From contig CM057169.1 of NCBI GenBank assembly GCA_029962745.1, positions 20,738,143-20,802,142 of the forward strand: 64,000 nt of DNA. Reading direction: 5' to 3'. The notes under the pieces are model-generated. The model was not told where the DNA came from. It ran no database searches and was given only the letters and a program-made list of their open reading frames with translations. A program made the translations under genes and the position numbers. Numbering within the stretch: position 1 is the first letter of the stretch; every line of letters starts with the position of its first letter. The DNA is from Echinometra lucunter. Lineage: Eukaryota; Echinodermata; Echinoidea; Camarodonta; Echinometridae. Below, piece by piece: positions 24,008 through 34,980 of this stretch.

Positions 24008-24398
24008 CAGCTGCGGCAAACCCGGAGAATAGGGGACCGGAACGCGCGCGCATGCCATTCGTACAGTGCAGAGATCGGCAGAGACAGCCAAAAGTCAGGG
24101 TATGTAACAAGTCCATAATCAAGTTCAAAATGACTTTAAAATATGTTTTAATCAGGTAATTATGTTCTAATATATTACATTGTCCTCTCGGCTTTCAAAT
24201 GTGTGATTATGTGGTGAAAATCATTTTGATTTTTTGCCAGAAATGTTCTCAAACTCACAAATGTTTCATCCATGAATCTTGTGCAGATCGTCCCTCTCGC
24301 CGCCGACTCCGCTGCTGCCACCAGCTGCATTTGTTTGCACACAAATGAATATGTGCGCGCGTCCCGGTCCCCTATTCTCCGGGTTTGCCTCAGCTGCT
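24008..24398. mobile_element. MITE with about 45-bp terminal inverted repeats upstream of UGGT
   Basis: CAGCTGCGGCAAACCCGGAG, then AATAGGGGACCGG and GCGCGCGCAT at the left. The inverse is at the right (about 24346-24398). It sits in the first UGGT intron. Confidence 0.75.
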
Positions 24399-24466
24399 AG
24401 TAAGTAGCATTACTGATAAAGTTGCCAGCGATGACAACTTGTCGGTGGACAAAATATTGATGAACC

Positions 24467-24469
24467 CCC

Positions 24470-24500
<31 letters not shown>
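24467..24500. repeat. Poly-C tract
   Basis: About 30 consecutive C with a single A near the start; one of the longest homopolymers in the window. Confidence 0.95.
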
Positions 24501-24502
<2 letters not shown>

Positions 24503-24999
24503 CCTCAATGAAATACACCCAACCATCCATCCATCCCCCTCCCCCCCTCCCGGGGCAATATTTCCATCACAATTTCCCACAGGAATGAACATTTATTTCA
24601 ATCACTAAAACAGCAGCCGATATCCCTCCAACTGGCCGCTTGCTTGCGGCTGACGTCTCCGGCCGCGCCGGCAGCTCAGCGGCGCAGAATATCCAGATCC
24701 AATGCCCATACACTGCATTTCCACTGCAAAGAGGATTGGCCAATCAATGTCATGCACGTAGAATCGCTTCCTCAACACGTTTAATGCACGCAAAACTTTC
24801 ACGGGCCAGGTGTACCGGTACACAAATCGCGACCGAGAATCGAGAGCAGACTCCAAATTTACTTTACCTGGATTTATCTTCAAATTCACTTTCCTCAATA
24901 CAGTAATTATTTGAAACAAATTAACTTACATTACTCTTAATGAAATAATGCAAATCCAAGTCTCGAAGAAAGCTTTATTGAAACAAAATTCGTACTTAC

Positions 25000-25060
25000 C
25001 ACAGCAGTATTTTTCGGACATCGGACAGCTGATTAATACTATAAAGATTTAACCGTTGAT
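25000..25060 (-). other. UGGT1: Probable non-coding first exon of UGGT (5' UTR)
   Basis: On the minus strand the sequence ends in CTGCTGTG followed by a near-perfect donor GTAAGTACG (GT at 24999-24998). The first coding exon begins right behind an acceptor (CTACAG, exon from 23707) only three bases before the ATG, so an upstream leader exon is required and this is the best candidate. The 5' limit is not defined. A leader ATG at about 25023 would be out of frame with the main start after splicing. Inference from splice sites only. Confidence 0.45.
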
Positions 25061-25097
25061 GGCGTACTAACACAAAATCTTTGCAAAGTATGTAGTG

Positions 25098-25190
25098 GAG
25101 GTGCCGTGGTCGTCAAGGCGCCTGACTGGAGAGGCGAGAATCAGGGGTTCGATCCCCAGCACTTATTGCCCTTGAGCAAGGCATTTTATA
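25098..25190 (+). repeat. tRNA-derived SINE-like element
   Basis: Contains GCCGTGGTCGTCAAGGCG (A box) and GGGGTTCGATCCCC (B box / T-arm). AGGTG and CACTT could pair weakly as an acceptor stem. No proper anticodon arm, so a SINE head is likelier than a functional tRNA. Confidence 0.55.
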
Positions 25191-25199
25191 TACATTGTT

Positions 25200-28100
25200 C
25201 TTTTATCGTACATCAAATTAATTGACGTGCTATAGGCATATTGTTACATTTTTTTTTAAATAGATAAATAAAGTACGTACTATGTCAAACATGATAATAA
25301 TGTCTGAGGCAATAATGTTCAGTATTCCTCCAACATTTATCTGAAGCATTATGTTGTTGTTTTGTTTATCCATTTGAATGTGAATTTGATAATGAAGTTC
25401 AACAAAGAAGTGCTTTTCAAAAATACATATATATATAGGACTACATGATGCAGCACCCCCCCCCCCCCCACCCCCTATCGCCCCTTATAATTTGCAGTAT
25501 TATTCCTTGATTACCTAAAAATGATAGTGCTCATAAACTATGGCAGTCCCCTATTGAAAATTAAAAGCCTGCACACATACTGGTATACATAATGATCTAT
25601 TTTACTGAGAAAGAGCAAAGAAGCCTGTCTCGTATGGAGGTAAGACTCCACGGTAAATCGGTATGGTCGTTGGTTGAGTGGCAATGAAATGGTAAACCAG
25701 TAATCAAATCAGTTTGTCATGAGTTTAGTGACAGCTATAAACTAATAAGGCTGTTATGGCTAAGTCAGAACCATCGCATTATCACGCTAAATAAGCCCCC
25801 CCCCCTCCATATCAGTTCTGTTCAGTTCAGTTTATTTTCATATTTCACATAAATGATGATACATGCATGCAAGTAAGAAATAATACACAAATATACATAT
25901 GAATGACATCATAAATGAGACGATTCGTAATACAAAGGGGGAAATTAGAACATGCAAACACGTAGATCTTAATATATTCACCATGAGCTTAAGACAAATT
26001 AATTTTAAAAAAGTGAAGCATGAGGGAATCTAATAAATAGCTGAGCTTGAAGATTCCCTAAAAGGTTTAAAGAAAAGTCTGTGATATTTGCGTGTTATTT
26101 TGAGAGATCTATAAAAAAAAAAAAGTACAAAAAAGGGGGAAAAAAGAAAAAAAGAAAAGGGCAAGGTAAACAAACAAACAACAAACAAAACATACACCTA
26201 AGGAACTAAGGGAATAAGGAGCCATCGCGTAAATTAGGAGGGATAGTTTTAATTTGCGTTTAAATGTATACAATGAGCTGCTGTTAGTTAATATGACTAG
26301 AATATCCAGGAGGACATAGCGATATTGTTGATAGCGCATCAAACATAGGCCTCTATCTGTTAAGCAGACATTACTTATTTCCTTTTTATTACAAACAATG
26401 GTCTAGGTAGCCTTGGGGCAAGCTAGGACGGTGATAAAAAAAAAACACTGCAGCTAGTGACCCGGTGTGCAAAGGAAGGTCACTTCAATTCAATAGGCCT
26501 GTATATAGCTACCAGCCAAAAATTTCATATCCACTTGAGTTGAGGAGTGACCACTGATGTTCTTTTCAATATTATTCATCAAATTGCCAGTACACGGCAC
26601 TTTTGCATCATTTGTCAACAGTGATGGCCTTTTCGTATGTACTTTATTTGTATTTGAAATATTGAGCTCTAGCCAATAATTTTATTGGCCTATTTGGGAC
26701 TCTGCGCTCCTGACGAGGAATACTGGTGTGACATCAGCAGGTTCTCAACAATTATCTGTTGATACCCGAAGTAGTTAAGGTTCGCAATTAAATAATGTAT
26801 GGGTGTATGTTTGTATGTTTGCATTATCAATTGCACTTGATTGACTACTGCACAATGATGACCTCAGTCCACTTTCGCAACCGTTTCTTTGGTGAGAGAG
26901 AGTGAAAAAGAAAGACAGGGAGGGGGGGGGGGGGGGTTCACGTGAAAGACAAAACGTTATTATTATTATTATTTTCATTATTACTATTATCTTCTTCTTT
27001 TTTTTTTTTTTGATGGCGAGACTCGAACTCACAGCATTGGAGCATGGGTGTCGATCCCCCCGGGGGGGGGGGGGGGAATGGGGGATATATCCCCCCCCCA
27101 ATAGTTTGGTCAGGGGGGTGGCCTGTACAATCATCCCCTCCAATAATTCACCATGAAAAAGGAAAAATTTCATAGCCTTCTATAATCCTCGAAAAAAGTA
27201 AAGACAGAGACAAAGAGAATAAAAAGCAATGAGACAATTTTTTAAGGAAAGGGAAAGAAAAAAGAAAAGGTTTTCAGCTCTCGCTCGCATTTTAAGTACC
27301 CCAACCAACGAGGTTATAATACTATGTGAAAGCAAATCGGCTTGCCTCTGTCTTTCTATATGCTATTATCGTTCTGCTCGCATTTAATTTCTTTTTTATC
27401 CTAACCAATGCCAGTTAATATTTTGTCAGGGTTTGTTGAAACTGGTTTGCATCTTGTCTTTCTATCCTATCTTATACATGTACTATAATAATATAACTGC
27501 AGGGAGTTGAACGGGAAGAAGACCCATAACAGAGATAATGGCCTGTGACCAGTAGCCTATTCCTATGTTACCAAATGTGAGAAAGGAGGATGCTGATAAA
27601 ATGTACGTTATCATAAAATTTGGGATAACAGCATGAAACTATAGCTGTTCTCAGTATTACAAAATATCCCTTTCTCGCTCGCTCGCTCCGCTCGCTCATA
27701 GAAACAAGATCAGGAGGCAAGCGCTCTTATTTCCTCAGCAACATGTCAGAATATTGTAATATTTTTAACTCGAGATGTAAAGCTTTTGTCGAATACAGGG
27801 AAATGGTACATCATAAAATTCTTCTAATTTATATTGGTGGAATTTTACGTTTTGATATAAAGAAACAGAGTTTTTTGTAAGTAGTCTCACTTTGTCGCTC
27901 ATAGAAAAAAAATGGTTTTAGATGGCAAGCGATGTGCCAAAAAGTATCATATTTGGCAATTAGGTGATCAAAAACTATTTAGATATCTTTGAGGCTATCA
28001 AAGAATGTAATTTTTTCCTCGCTCGCTGCGCTCACTCGAATATGTAATGTAGATATGTTTTTAGACCTATAGTGGATTTTGATGATAAAACAACAAACAC

Positions 28101-28780
28101 TTCATCACTAAAAGAGTTTGTTTTCCCCTATCTCGCCTCCCTTGTTTGTAATATTTGAAACAGGGTGGTTTATTAAAGTAAACAATTGGACCAGCGAGTT
28201 GCTGAATTAGTCAAACATCTAATATAGCTTGAGGACAATTTTTTTTATCGCTAGAAAGTGGAATTTTCGGCTCGCTCGCTTCGCTCTCTCGCAAAATAAA
28301 AAAAAGGGATGGTTCAAGTCCCCAAAAGTTCTCATTCAAGTAATGAGGATGTACCTCTGCGATATTGTTTGAAAACAAAGTTTTGTGCGGTTAATTGGAG
28401 GAACGGTAGATTAAAGTAATAATACAGAGATACAGGTCCTACATTCCCCCCCCCCTCCTAGCTTATTTAGTATATCCATCACGTTTGAACCTCCACACCC
28501 TTTCCCCGCTCGGTCGCTTTGCTCCATGGTTGAGAAAATTTGGCATCAGTCATCCCCCCCCCCCAACCGCGAACACGAATCGACACCCATGCACTGGAGA
28601 CTTTATCCTCTGGAACATTTTTGTTTGTTTGTTTGTTTGTTTGTTTGTTTGTTTGTTGACAAAAGTACATTATTAAATGAGAACGAATATCAAACTACAT
28701 GAATAGAGTCTTCATCTTTTTACCAGTAAGATTATAGCTCTTCGGCAATTTCAATTAACTAACAAAAAAATCAATCTCTT
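25200..28780. other. Intergenic spacer between UGGT and the lengsin-like gene
   Basis: No gene seen. Contains poly-C and poly-G runs (25456, 25796, 26921, 27060, 28447, 28552), ATT microsatellite (26958-26990), a TTTG tract (28620-28657), and several TCGCTCGCTCCGCTCGCTC-like motifs (27675, 28018, 28270, 28505). Both flanking genes point away from it, so promoters should lie near its ends. Confidence 0.7.
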
Positions 28781-28812
28781 ATCTCTTTTATGATATAGAA
28801 TTAGTGGAAATC

Positions 28813-30153
28813 ATGAGCCTGGAAAGCGTTTTGAAGAAAATCGAAGAAAATAAACTGTCAGCAATTCGATTCGAACAGACAGATATGCATGGAATCGCAA
28901 GATGCAAAACCATCCCCGCTTGCCACTTTGAGGAAAAGGCGACGAAAGGCCTGAACTTTGTTTTAGTGCACCTCGGGCTGGACGTCCAGGGAGAGTTGGC
29001 GGAGGATACAGGGTACGGAGAAGCGATAGGATTCGGCGATGCCGTGATGTTTCCGGACTTCGAGACGTTCCAGGTACTGCCGTGGATGAAACGGACGGGG
29101 AGAATCCTGATCGAGCCGACGTTCAATGGCGAGTTCGTCGCCGGGCATCCACGCGTGATTGCGAGGAAACAACTGAAGAGGTTGAGAGATATGGGGTTAT
29201 CTCTTTTCTCAGCTCACGAGCATGAATTCTATCTGGTGGATAAAGAAAACATGCAGCCTATAAACGACGATTTTAACATCCATGCCACCATTCGCGACAC
29301 TCCCATCACTGATTTGATAGACAAGTTCATCGAATACCTTCCTCATGTTGGGGTTGCAGTCGAGTGCGTCGAAAGTGAATTAGGCCCAGGTCAGGTAGAG
29401 ATATCCTACAAGCCGGCCTTTGGCATACGTGCCGCTGACAACGCCCACACCTACAAGACGGCAATCAAAGAAATTGCCATACTAAATGGCTACGTGGCTT
29501 CTTTCATGAGTAAACCATATCCCGGGCAATCTGGCTCTGGTAGCCACTTCTGCCACTCTCTATGGGATGCTGATGGCAAGGTGCCTCTGCTCTACGATCC
29601 GGAAGGACCTCTTCATCTGTCCAGAGTTGGGCAGCAGTGGGTAGCTGGGATCCTCGCACATGCAAGAGCCATTGAGGTCCTGATGGCACCGACCGTTAAT
29701 TGTCTGAAACGAGTGAAACCACCGACGGCCCCCATCAACGCCACCTGGGGCATTGACAACAGAACCTGTCTTCTCCGCATCAAGGTCAACGGTGAAAACG
29801 GAACCTACATCGAGAATCGAGCAGGTGCTGCAGCATGTAATCCTTACTTGTCTGTTGCGGCAACAGTTGCTGCTGGTATAGATGGCATCATCAACAAAAT
29901 GAAGCTACCGACACCTGTCATCCGAAGTGCTTACAAGGCTGAGGATATCCCTTCGAAGACAGCATTTCTTCCGACAAACATGGAAGACGCCCTCCAGGCT
30001 CTTCTCGACGATAAGGTCATATGTGAAGCTCTTGGGGAGGACTTCATCCGGTGCTTCTCAGCTGTGAAGACGTACGAAGCGAAGCAAGAAAAGGAGGCAA
30101 GCGAAAAGGGTGACGATGACTGGGAATTCAAGAAATTTTTCTATTACTTGTGA
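28813..30153 (+). CDS. LGSN: Lengsin / class-I glutamine-synthetase-like protein, intronless
   Basis: 446 residues from the ATG at 28813. A GTG three codons earlier is open in frame but not a eukaryotic start. Family: glutamine synthetase I type, animal lengsin branch. The N-terminal beta-grasp part has MHGIARCKTIPA (25-36) and VLPWMKRTGRI (88-98). The catalytic half has AHEHEFYLVD (134-143), VESELGPGQVEI (186-197), GSGSHFCHSLWD (241-252), TWGIDNR (311-317), YIENR (332-336) and ACNPYLSVAATVAAG (341-355). Glu136/138, Glu187/189, His245 and Glu334 correspond to metal and substrate ligands of active synthetases. Vertebrate lengsin, a lens protein without synthetase activity, has lost several of them, so this protein may be an active glutamate- or amine-ligating enzyme; substrate unknown. 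A TATAG acceptor-like site at about 28798 leaves room for an upstream leader exon. More GC-rich than its surroundings. Confidence 0.93.
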   Translation: MSLESVLKKIEENKLSAIRFEQTDMHGIARCKTIPACHFEEKATKGLNFVLVHLGLDVQGELAEDTGYGEAIGFGDAVMFPDFETFQVLPWMKRTGRILIEPTFNGEFVAGHPRVIARKQLKRLRDMGLSLFSAHEHEFYLVDKENMQPINDDFNIHATIRDTPITDLIDKFIEYLPHVGVAVECVESELGPGQVEISYKPAFGIRAADNAHTYKTAIKEIAILNGYVASFMSKPYPGQSGSGSHFCHSLWDADGKVPLLYDPEGPLHLSRVGQQWVAGILAHARAIEVLMAPTVNCLKRVKPPTAPINATWGIDNRTCLLRIKVNGENGTYIENRAGAAACNPYLSVAATVAAGIDGIINKMKLPTPVIRSAYKAEDIPSKTAFLPTNMEDALQALLDDKVICEALGEDFIRCFSAVKTYEAKQEKEASEKGDDDWEFKKFFYYL

Positions 30154-31005
30154 AAACACTAGTTCTAGGGATGCCACTTGCACATGTCCAGAGCCAGTTC
30201 ATGATCAGATGATAGACCTACTCCTACCACAATTGATCCGGGCTTCGTTTCGACAAAGATAATACCAGAGTTGAGGTTGCAGTTGGATTTTAGGTTTTTT
30301 AGAGTTAGGGTTAGGTATAGTGCTTGATCTCGTTAATCAGTACAAAATCAAAGTGAAGCCGAGCCAGTGACGTCGGAGCATGTGTTTTACAACGGTTAAA
30401 GAGGGGGATCTCCCTGCATGCAGGCACGGCCAACTATGTCGCACATTGATCCTTGAATAGATTAAATCACTGAGATTGGTAGGCCCTACTGCAAAACTGA
30501 CATCCAATCAATTTTTCCACATTATGTACAGTTTATCGCAATGGGACTGTCCATGATTACGAAGTATATTGAGCATGTTGAGAATACAAGAATTACAAGA
30601 ATATTACATCACACATCCATATACAGTATACAGTATAACGTGTTTTTTGTTTGTTTGTTTGCTTGGAATATGTATATTGCTCAGTTATAATTAAGTATTT
30701 GGTTAGGTGACAGTAATATTAAGACAGTGATAGATGTGTATTTACTGAATTGTAGGTGACGTAATGAGCAAATATTTTGAAAGGGTGGGCAGTAAATACG
30801 GTTATATTTCTCATATTTCTCATGCATATTTCTCATGTACTGATAGGCATCATTATTCTCTTTGAATCGAGGGTGGCGATTGAATGATTATATTATGACA
30901 TTTCTTCCTTTAAGTATATAATGTTATTTTGATGAATATGATTTTTTTTCCATCAAGTGTAGGCCTACACATGGAGAAAGAGGACGGAAAATCGGCTTTA
31001 TTATA

Positions 31006-31011
31006 AATAAA
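31006..31011 (+). terminator. Candidate poly(A) signal of the lengsin-like gene
   Basis: AATAAA in TTATAAATAAAG about 850 bp after the stop codon. No transcript evidence, and other A-rich hexamers exist. Confidence 0.3.
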
Positions 31012-32529
31012 GTTTGTTTTCACGTATAAGTCCTTACATACTGTTAAAGAGTGTGGTGAATGGGATATGAAAAGACGTGGCCGTATACGCACATAGGGGG
31101 CAGGGGGCAGTTGCCCCCCCCCCCCCCCCCCGAAATTAAAAAAACCCCACTTTTTTTCTATTTTTCCCTTACCATTTTACTGCGAATTTCCCCAAATTCC
31201 ACCACAAATGTGCACCAGATCGTTCAATTTCAATTCTAAAAATGCAAAAGCTTCCACTCCGTCCTTCATTCCCTCGTTTGCGTGTTCCCTCAAATATCGA
31301 ATATAATATTCTTGCCCCCCCCCCCCCATAGGAAAAACTTCCTGCGTACGGCCTTGGAAACAAACGCATTTGTGCATCAAAATATGTCTTTCATGTTATA
31401 TTATGTTATAATATCCATTCCTTCTTTGATCTGTATCACAGATATGTTGTAAGTGTTTCTGATTTTTTTTTTCTAAAATTATTTTGCTAAGTAAATTTGT
31501 GACACTTTTAAAGATCTGCTATGCCGTATGAAATTGATACATTGATATATGAAAATTCATGGATTACTGTATATGTATCAATCTTTTGTGACAAAAGATT
31601 TTGTCGATATTCATTGATATTTTGTATGAAAAATATATAATTATGTTGATATTCAATAGGGGAACCCCGTGAAAGGGTAAATAGAAAAAAAAAATTATTA
31701 ACATTTCAATTCATGAAAACTGCTGTAAAGTTGGTAGACTTCATCACGTCTGACTAGAAATTGAACTTGACATTAAACAAATATACACCCCAAGGGGCTG
31801 TTGGCCCGAGCATGTTCACTATATAAATTCATTTCTTTTTAAAATGTGTATTATATATATATTTTTTAAAAATGTTGGAACGTCCATGCACCCCTGCATT
31901 AATGCAATCTAATCCACAACATTTCTCATACCCCCCCCCCCCCCCGATTATGGTGAATAGTGATCTCTTGGCATTTTCAACTTTAGAGAACTGAGGTGCA
32001 AAGCTTTTTTTGAAGTGGGCTTATAGGGAGACGGGCTTAGTGTCGTTTAGGGAAGTTTTGTTGGCTAGAGGTATTAATATGGAACCGGATCGGAATTAAT
32101 GGCCAAATTGTATAAGAGAAAGGAAACACAAGAGTAAATCATATCATTGGAGAGGGGTATGCTTAGAATGGCAATTTAGCCTCCGCATGCTACCGAAACT
32201 CGAACTTTTCCATCATTTTTTGTTGCCCCCTTTATGTAACTAGGTTGTTGTTGTGTGCTTGTTTGTTTGTATGTTTGTTTGTGTGATTCATTGTTTTACC
32301 GGGTAAATCTGTTTCGAGGAATATAGGGGGGGGGGGGGTGATCGAAATCTTTTGCCGAAATTTAATTCCAGTGCGATCTCACACACGAGTATGAGGCCCA
32401 TATGCATATGAACTCTACTATGGCTTATTATACACCCCCACCCATCCGCACCACCCACACCCACACACATACTCTGGTTTTTGATAGCAGTTCAAATAGA
32501 AATTTTACTGCTAGAACCTTCTTGTATTA

Positions 32530-32727
32530 ATACAGTCAAACCTGCTTTAGTGACCACCTGTATAGAAATACCACCTGTCTATAAAGACCACAATTTTTGT
32601 TTCCCTTGAATCGTTTTTCCCATTGAAATATGTATTAAAGGAACCTTTCCATAAAGACCACCTGCTCGTAAAGACCGTTTTTCTTGTCTCTCTTAGGTGG
32701 TCTTTATATACAGGTTTCACTGTAGTA
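32530..32727. mobile_element. Tc1/mariner-like MITE
   Basis: Ends ACAGTCAAACCTG and CAGGTTTCACTGT are inverted with TA at both outer borders. The interior has repeated AAAGACCACCTG blocks in both orientations. Confidence 0.75.
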
Positions 32728-33641
32728 AATTTATCAAAACTTTCAACAATTAACTGATTGATTAAAATATTCTTCTTTGAAAACTGGGAGTATGCACACC
32801 ATTCAACCCCCCCCCCCCCACTCTCTAAAATGTGTGCGGGGGCGCCTCGGGATTAACGCTAAAACAATATGGGTATGTTTGTTTTAATAGTTTCCCTTCC
32901 TTCTTCCCCTCTACCCCTAGTAGTGCTAGCTTGGGGGTGGGGTCCATTAGCAGCGCAGATGCGCGGTCGATGCGACGAAACTGCTCATGCGCAGATTATG
33001 CATTGTGTGTGGATCATGGTGTGGATATTAAAGCTGCGAGAGAAGATAGAGCCCGCCACGGACCGGCGACAATCGATGCGCCAGAGCTGGAGGCGTATAA
33101 TACCTCACGTTTCCTGCGACGTACATTACAGCCCCATGTATACACAATTATGTGACTTCACTTGGTAGGCAGAGCTGCGTAGCTGGGACACGAGAGATTA
33201 AGAGCTAACGTTAGAGTCAGAGACTAAAATCTGGTAATCCTGTGAGTTTAATTACCGTACCGGTACTTCATTTGCTGCTTAAGATTTCGATTAACGTCTT
33301 TGGATAATGTGGTCTGTTTTTGTCAGTGACAGTGACACTGACTGAGTCCTGACTGTCATGACTGTGTCACTGTCACTGTCAGTGTCAGATAGTGAGATAC
33401 TGATAAATGATATCAATTATCAATCATTTCTGTGTCAGTGTGTGTTTTACTTTTAAAAATGAGAATCTAACTCAAGGCCTCACGTTAGAGCTCTAGACTA
33501 TCGACTAGTCTTACTCTTAGCTTAACTTAAGGAAGCTATTCGTGTTCTTATTCTGATATTTCACGAGCATGACGAGTAGCTTACGAGTAGGGCATCTACG
33601 AGGTCTGCCATTTGCCCCTGTCATGCCTGTGGCTGTGTATG

Positions 33642-34110
33642 GTCGTGATGGTAGTTCTGCTACTCATCGACCACCTTTTTTTGAAACCGACCACTTTCGC
33701 CCAATGCTTTCCTGCGCATGAAATAAAAAAGTACCCGTGGAACTTGGCGCAATACCCCACAGTAATCAAACAGGCTATCGTAACCAAAGTCCAAGAGAAA
33801 TTTCGATGAAATAACAGAATTTAATGATTTTTTTAAAAACTCTGAAATGAAAATGGTAAATACGTCTTAATCAATACAGAGGACGGGCGGTCAGTTTAAA
33901 TAATGAGCTCACACGGGCGCTGAGTGAAAAACATTACATGCGTTTGTCGCTGAGATTTCCGTGCGTATCGTACAAGTCAACAATCTGAACATGAGATGTT
34001 AATCTGCTGCATTTTCTGCACAAGTGAGAAGAAATTAAGGTAAAACTAACAAATATTTTCTGAGATACGATGTAATCAAAGGCGGTCGATGAGTAGTACG
34101 TCCAACCATA
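33642..34110. mobile_element. MITE-like element (CTACTCATCGACC ends)
   Basis: CTACTCATCGACCACCTTT at the left and the inverse AAGGCGGTCGATGAGTAGTA at the right. No coding capacity. Confidence 0.5.
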
Positions 34111-34761
34111 CACCCATATACCCATATACCCATGTAAACAACAAATCACATTCACACTTTCTCATGCCCGGCTAGCCCTGCAAACTACCTTCGAAGTTCA
34201 TTAATGCCTGGACCAGTAGATCTAACTCACTGTGATATTAGAACCTAAAATTTATTTTTCAAACTCAAAATATTGACTTTTGATTGATATAAGACCCAAC
34301 CTTCTTGGTGATTTGGCCTCGTGATTAATATCCATTTCAATGGTGCTACCTTTGGCTTTGACATCGTGAGTTGACTTACACCCGCTGGTCTCGGCCACAG
34401 GCGAAGAGCGGTATGCAGTGTTGCACTCTCGCACGTATCGGCGAACGCAGAGTACGTGCAATGGTACATTTTTTAATGGTACGCATGCAATGCGTTTTAC
34501 AATAAAAACTATGGGGTGCATGGGCTGATTAGTCTTGCAGAATTTTCTTTGATGCTAAAAGTTGAGGCATGGGCCGTTTGAAATAAATGCTGGGACTTGT
34601 TTATTGATACGACTTGGCCCTTGGGTAAGATTTGAGTGATGCGACATTGACTTAAGTGAGGTTGACTGTAGTGCTTTCGGAATCTATATTTTTGATATTG
34701 TATTTATGTTTATCAGTTGTTTTTTATGTTTCTGATATTGTTCAACGTTTTCTATATGTAG

Positions 34762-34980
34762 ATTGCAGCATGTAATAACATTAGAGTCTTGTCAACAAAG
34801 AATACACAACAATAGCACCATGTGGCCAAGACTTCTCGACATGGAGGAGAAGGAGTGTAGGAGTGTGTTGCGGAGGCTTGAACTAGAAGCCTACTCTTCG
34901 ATTATCAGTGCCTTCAGAGCTCAAGGAGATCTTACCCCAGAGAAAAAAAGTCTGCTCCGCACTGTTGCTTCATCTTTGAG
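34762..34980 (+). CDS. EMSY: EMSY coding exon 1 (leader plus ENT start)
   Basis: Acceptor TATGTAG at 34760-34761 implies an upstream leader exon. Coding starts at ATG 34820 in good context. Donor TTGAG|GTTAGA at 34981. Encodes MWPRLLDMEEKECRSVLRRL through SLLRTVASS. Phase 2 out. Confidence 0.92.

Larger units (their letters stand above)
30160..34760. other. Intergenic spacer / 3' UTR and EMSY leader region
   Basis: No protein gene seen. Holds poly-C tracts at 31115, 31314, 31930 and 32808, a poly-G run at 32327, two MITEs (32530, 33642), a GTCACT-rich palindromic patch (33320-33390) and a CpG-richer stretch at 32930-33240. The last could contain the EMSY transcription start. Confidence 0.6.

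Noticed and set aside
32832..33168. About 100-codon frames near the presumed EMSY promoter
   Set aside because: Two overlapping frames without family similarity, beginning in a poly-C region; more likely promoter or leader DNA.
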